A stretch of DNA of 64,000 nucleotides. It comes from Melanocharis versteri. Its lineage: Eukaryota; Chordata; Aves; Passeriformes; Melanocharitidae. Below are positions 60,101-64,000 of this stretch, in pieces. The notes beneath the pieces were generated by a model that was given only the letters and a program-made list of their open reading frames with translations, ran no database searches and was not told the origin of the DNA. The stretch spans positions 1,241,427 through 1,305,426 of the forward strand of contig VZTG01004270.1 of NCBI GenBank assembly GCA_013397845.1, given 5' to 3'. The translations under genes were made by a program, and so were the position numbers. The stretch's first letter is position 1. Each line of letters opens with the position of its first letter.

Positions 60101-61429
60101 TAGCTCTGAGGGCGGCTGCTACACACCTGAGCTCCACCTGCAAAACCTCGGAGCGGTTTGACATCTCCTTGGTGTCTCACTCATTTCCTGGAGGAGGGAA
60201 GGACTTGGATATGGGGCCTTTCCTTCTTACAGGCGACAAGACACCAAACCTGAGCTTGGGATGCTGCCCGAGCGCGGCGTGGTCAGAAGCACCCGAGCTG
60301 TGTCCTAGGTGGGTGCAGCAGGGCTGCAGAGCAGCTGGGAAATTCTTGGCAGCCTTATTCAGGCTCTTTTTGTGTTTGGTCTCTGTGAACCAGCTCACAG
60401 AAACGAGGGATACCCTGAGCTCCAGCCAGAAGGATGCTCACAGTCCTGCTCAGCATCCATGGGGAGGCCTTTTCCGTGGGCTATGTCTGACCCAACAGAA
60501 ATGGCTGAGTTTTGGGAAACAGACATAGAATCATAGAGCTCTAGAATGGTTTGGGTTGGAAGAGACCTTAAAGTCCTCGCAGTTCCAACCTCCTACGACA
60601 TGCAGGGCCACCATACTTGGACATTTTCTCGGACTTTTGCTGTCTTGGTTTCATTTGTGTTCTGCCCGCTGCCTTCCCAAGGGTCTGTTCATTTAAAAGA
60701 ACACATTCTTGAATCAGTGTGGAGACTTTCATGGGGACATTCCCAGGCTCATTCAGTGGTGACCACTCTGTATTTTAAGTATTCTGGTTTGTGGAAAGCT
60801 GGAAGTGAAGGGGGTGGAAGTTCTGGCACTCCACCCTCCACGGGAGCAAGGAGAAACCCTTACCTTCCACAAGGGATGTGAGCAGGGTGACGTTGGCAGC
60901 TTTGCGCCTTCCTGCAGGTAGATTTAGTCCAATTTTCTCTAACCTTTCCCTTAAACACCGACCGCCATTTTTTGATTTGGCTCTGAAAAGAGAAAACAAA
61001 GAGGGAAAATAAATTTCCATGTAATTCACATTAAAATAACCATAATCCTAGTTTAAGCTTTGAGGTTTGAAAGGAAAGAAGAAAAAGCAATAAAAATACT
61101 CTTCCTTAAAGTACCACGCACCAGAATTTCTCACCTCCTTTTATCTGAGATGTAAGAGCTGGTGCTGAACACAGACCTTGGGGCTCTTGGGGCAGCTTAC
61201 CTGCGGAGGACCCCGCCGAGGAGAGAGGCGTTGAGACACTCGGGGGGCGAGAGCCTCCTCTGCACCTCCCCGACCGTCACCTTGTACTTGGAGGTGGAGC
61301 TGAGGAGCGAGAGGCGGCCGGGCACGGAGCAGAAAACCTCGTTGGGATTCGTGACCCCTCCGATCAGGCCGTCTTTGTTCATGGACAGGGTGGAGATGGT
61401 GGTGCCGTTGGCCTTCGAGGGGATGGGCA
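56886..61429 (-). CDS. TFAP2E: TFAP2E, transcription factor AP-2 epsilon (last four coding exons; 5' part off-window)
   Basis: Four minus-strand exons: 61201-61429, 60864-60982, 57735-57876 and 56886-57174. They encode the C-terminal ~258 residues of an AP-2 factor, which binds GC-rich DNA as a dimer in the nucleus. Recognisable parts are GEVFCSVPGRL-type sequence (here NPNEVFCSVPGRLSLLSSTS), [60 protein letters not shown] and a helix-span-helix end with [20 protein letters not shown] and LTAFQNYLVESLKGLDK. All junctions have AG/GT and matching phases. GPAICAALTAF and the ending in KHRK favour the epsilon paralogue over alpha, and PSMB2 as neighbour confirms it. The transactivation region (exons 1-3) was not found and must lie beyond 64000. 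Confidence 0.95.
57175..57734 (-). other. TFAP2E: TFAP2E intron 6
   Basis: A short intron containing one antisense CR1 copy (57230-57390). The remaining sequence is unique, without coding signal. Confidence 0.8.
57230..57390 (-). repeat. CR1 LINE 3' end
   Basis: Plus-strand reading shows ATCATAGAACAG, 'tttgggttggaagagaccta', 'gatcatccagttccaacccc', CACCTTCCTTGACCAGG and 'cagggatggggcatccacaa', the reverse complement of a CR1 end. The element is on the same strand as TFAP2E. Confidence 0.95.
57735..57876 (-). CDS. TFAP2E: TFAP2E exon 6
   Basis: 142 bases, the usual length of this exon in AP-2 genes. Encodes the stretch from [20 protein letters not shown] to TRKNMLLAT. The acceptor is TGCTCGCAG and the donor GTGAGT (plus-strand ACTCAC at 57729). 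Confidence 0.96.
59700..59750 (+). repeat. TTTC/TTCC-rich low-complexity stretch
   Basis: An almost pure pyrimidine run made of TTCC, TTTC and TTCTTT units. Confidence 0.75.
60525..60620 (-). repeat. CR1 LINE 3'-tail fragment
   Basis: Plus-strand AGAATCATAGAGC, 'aatggtttgggttggaagag', ACCTTAAAGTC and AGTTCCAACC is a reverse-complement CR1 tail, truncated after about 95 bases. Confidence 0.9.
60864..60982 (-). CDS. TFAP2E: TFAP2E exon 5
   Basis: 119 bases, the standard AP-2 length. Encodes AKSKNGGRCLRERLEKIGLN and [20 protein letters not shown], the start of the basic/helix-span-helix region. The acceptor is CTCTTTTCAG and the donor GTAAGG. Confidence 0.97.
60983..61200 (-). other. TFAP2E: TFAP2E intron 4
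   Basis: A 218-base intron with GTAAGC donor and CTTTTCAG acceptor. I see nothing else in it. Confidence 0.9.
61201..61429 (-). CDS. TFAP2E: TFAP2E exon 4
   Basis: 229 bases. The exon completes a split Val codon, then reads PIPSKANGTTISTLSMNKDG and on to [19 protein letters not shown]. This is the conserved entry into the AP-2 DNA-binding domain. The acceptor is TTGTCTCCAG and the donor GTAAGC. Confidence 0.96.
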
Positions 61430-64000
61430 CTGGAGACAAGGAAGAGGGAGAGAAGGGGAGACCATGGCTGAGAGACCCAGACTCTCCAGGCAGCTCTCCA
61501 GCCCCCCCCAACAGCAGCACGGCTGCTGGGATGTCTCATTAGTTCCTTACTTTCCTCAATGAGAGAAGCGAGGTGGGATGATGAAACTAAACTAAATAAA
61601 GGTTAAAGGAAGGGAAGAAGCCTGGACGCTGCCCTCGCCTGCATTCCCACACGTCCCAGCCCAGCTGTAATTAAAGCCAAGGTTTGGGCTGGTCTTCTGG
61701 AAGGCTGAGGATTGTCTGCAGCGTGGCTGGCTGAACCTGTGGCCAGCTGTCCTCCCTGTCCCCTCTGGGTGCTCTGTGGAGGTGGGTGGCCAGGTAAAAC
61801 GCGGCTGGTCCCGCTGGCCAGGATGCTGATCCCTGGGATTGCAGCTGCAGCCCAGCTCTGTGCCAGCACACACTGCGTCCCCCCAGGCAGGATCAGCCAC
61901 CCGAGCCAGCACCTCCATTCCCTGCCCCAAACCCGGGAGCTGCTGGGCTGGCCGAGAGCTGTGCTTCCATTCTGTGCCCACAGGAACTAGGGGAAAGAGT
62001 TGGTTTGCCTTCAGCTCTGGGATTAGCCCCACAACAAGCTGCAGCCCTGAACTTTCCTCATCCCTGGTTTAAAGGAAGCTTGAGAAGATCAAACCCAATT
62101 AATCCAGCACAAACTTCCCTTTGCTTAATGGGCAAAAGTCAATTAACACAAGGTTAGGCAGGCACTGGTGACTGCAGCATCTCATTGGGCCTATGGCATC
62201 ACGCCAGGGCTAAGGGGCTCGGTTTTCCCATTTGTCATTCCATAAGAAACATTTTTAGACGCAATAAAGGTTTATAAGTTAAAACTGTGGCTGAGACTTG
62301 TGCCAAATCTCTTTGGCTTTTATGCTCCGAAATTAATAACCAATTTAACTCGGGGGAAAAAAAAAGCAGGTTTTGAAAGAATCCAAAGATCATTTCAGGC
62401 CTGGCATTCTTTGTGGCTCCTCAGGAATGACTTCCACAGTCAGATGGTTCCTGCATGTAACACAGCAGTGAATGCCATGGTTTATAAAGGAAATACACAT
62501 GCCCAAAATGAAACAGAAGCCCCAGGATTAACCGGGGAGGGTACATGGACTGGACCTATGAGGGGGCGCTTACAATCGGCATATTGTAAATCCAGCTCAA
62601 CAACTTGCTAGCATGGCCATAAAAATCAGCACATGCTACATAAAAATGGCTCATGTTTTAAGACTAAGGGATGAATGGAAAGGAGCTGAAGGACATGGAG
62701 TTTCCTCCCAGCACGAAACTTGCACAGAGTCAGGGAGCAAAGGGCGGGATGCACCAGTGCCCTGCTGGAGCCAGCAGCTGCGGTCGGTGTTTGCCATGAC
62801 TGAGGTTGGTTCGGGGCAGAACAAACACAGCAACATCCCCATGAGATGTAGGAAACCAGAGCTATTTCCAGGAAGGAGCAACTTCAAAGCTTTCTTCCGC
62901 AGTCCCGGAACAGGTTGGGTTAGTCTCTAGGGGATCCCTTAAAATCAAAAGTCAGAGTGTGGTTTGCAAATATCCGTGCAGCGCTGCTGAGGCGTGTGGC
63001 CCTGCAGGGTCCCAGCCATGGGGTTCTGCTGCAGAAAGGGCCACCCCCAAACCAGCCCTCCCTGGGGAGCAGGTGTTGCTTGGAGTATCGTGTGAAGAGC
63101 TGGGCGTAATTGATGCACTCTGTAATCTGGATTATATTTGGGTACATCTGTGCATGCCTGCGATCATGCCGTGGCTGCGCTCAAGCCGCATGCGTGGCCG
63201 GGGACCTGCGCACACCCGAGGGACAGCAGAGCCATGCAGGGAGAGGGATCGTGCCTCACCACACATCCACGGGACACAGCGTCTGGGGAGGAGGCAAACC
63301 CAGCTGGCACCAGCGTGACTGAACACCGGAGCCTATGGAAAACTGGGCTGGAGAAGGGTCGGACACAGCTCTGTGTTTGCCAGCCGCCCCACAGGCAGTG
63401 ACAGGGGGGCATGGATGATGTCGATGTGCAGCGTGGAGGCACAACACTTGGGAAACACGTACTGGAGGTTTTAGGAATGATGCTACTGCCGGAAACAAAG
63501 CCCTGGAAAGCTGTGCCCTGGAGCCGACTGCTGTGAAGGGTAAAGCCCAGCACAGCTGGGTCAGCCCAGCTCTGAGCCACGAGCAAACCAGGCAGGCGCC
63601 AGCACTGAGCGTGGATATTGGCATTGCTCTTCTGCCTCAAAGCCTCAGCCAAGGCCGCAGCCCCGTCACTTTGGGCACGTGCAGGTGTGGGACAGGGCGC
63701 CTGTGTCACGCAGAGCTCGTGCCCTCACGGGGCACATGGGATGTGATGGAGGGATAGAGCAGGAACTGAGCCAGGCCCGAGTCCTGCAGCAGTGCTTCAT
63801 CCATTGGACAGCGTTGCCTCAATACAACAAGAATAAACAAAGCCACATTCACCATTAATGATGAATTATTGTTATTGAGCCTCACCTGCTGCTGTTTGCC
63901 TGGTCTGATCTGCAGCTTGTTTGCCCATAAACATGCTGCAGGAGGGAGACAAGCTACCATTAAAGCCTGACAGCTTTGTTTCCTTGGCTTTTGGGGAACC
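61430..64000 (-). other. TFAP2E: TFAP2E intron 3 (continues beyond the window)
   Basis: I searched by eye for the short exon 3 and the proline-rich exon 2 on the minus strand and did not find them. The intron therefore extends past 64000. An AT-rich block at about 62050-62360 stands out in otherwise GC-rich sequence. Confidence 0.65.
62050..62360. promoter_or_regulatory. Candidate intronic regulatory element in TFAP2E
   Basis: An AT-rich unique block with CCAATTAAT, TCAATTAAC and AAATTAATAACC homeodomain-type cores inside a GC-rich intron. The composition suggests constraint, but no conservation test was possible. Confidence 0.3.

Larger units (their letters stand above)
57877..60863 (-). 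other. TFAP2E: TFAP2E intron 5
   Basis: Unique sequence with a CR1 fragment at 60525-60620 and a pyrimidine-rich TTCC/TTTC stretch at 59700-59750. No other gene is recognised. Confidence 0.8.

Noticed and set aside
61430..64000. TFAP2E exons 1-3 within the window
   Set aside because: I looked on the minus strand for the short exon 3 and the proline-rich exon 2 and saw no matching sequence with splice sites.

Overview
The window is vertebrate nuclear DNA, most likely from a bird. Its three genes have spliced exons with GT/AG boundaries, and its repeats are short 3'-truncated CR1 LINE fragments typical of avian genomes. The genes and their order (C1orf216, PSMB2, TFAP2E) match, in reverse orientation, the block on human chromosome 1p34.3. 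I saw no bacterial, phage, CRISPR, tRNA or rRNA feature. Most open frames are chance reading frames in GC-rich noncoding DNA.

Layout. Positions 1-300 are a CpG-rich promoter-like start. C1orf216 (+) has its whole reading frame in one exon at 1068-1886, with a poly(A) signal at 3388. About 29 kb of noncoding DNA follows. It holds a probable retroviral solo-LTR remnant near 12.7-13.1 kb and several AT-rich blocks that look like candidate regulatory elements. From 32.4 to 34.1 kb there is a repeat-rich cluster: CR1 copies, a 77-bp minisatellite, two single-N gaps and a 181-bp segment present twice. PSMB2 (+) follows, with coding exons 2-6 at 35671-44170. Its first coding exon is absent from the printed sequence and probably lies in one of the gaps. 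A second noncoding stretch (44.3-55.6 kb) carries an old CR1 copy near its end. TFAP2E (-) occupies the right end, with its last four coding exons at 56886-61429. Its N-terminal exons lie beyond the window.

The three genes are unrelated in function: a conserved uncharacterised protein, a structural proteasome beta subunit, and an AP-2 transcription factor. PSMB2 and TFAP2E are tail to tail, so the noncoding DNA between them holds two 3' ends and no obvious promoter.

I found no new protein system. The best leads are a highly similar inverted pair of CR1 copies flanking PSMB2 exon 4, which could drive circular RNA formation or RNA editing, and the unresolved minisatellite/gap/duplication cluster in front of PSMB2 that hides its first exon.
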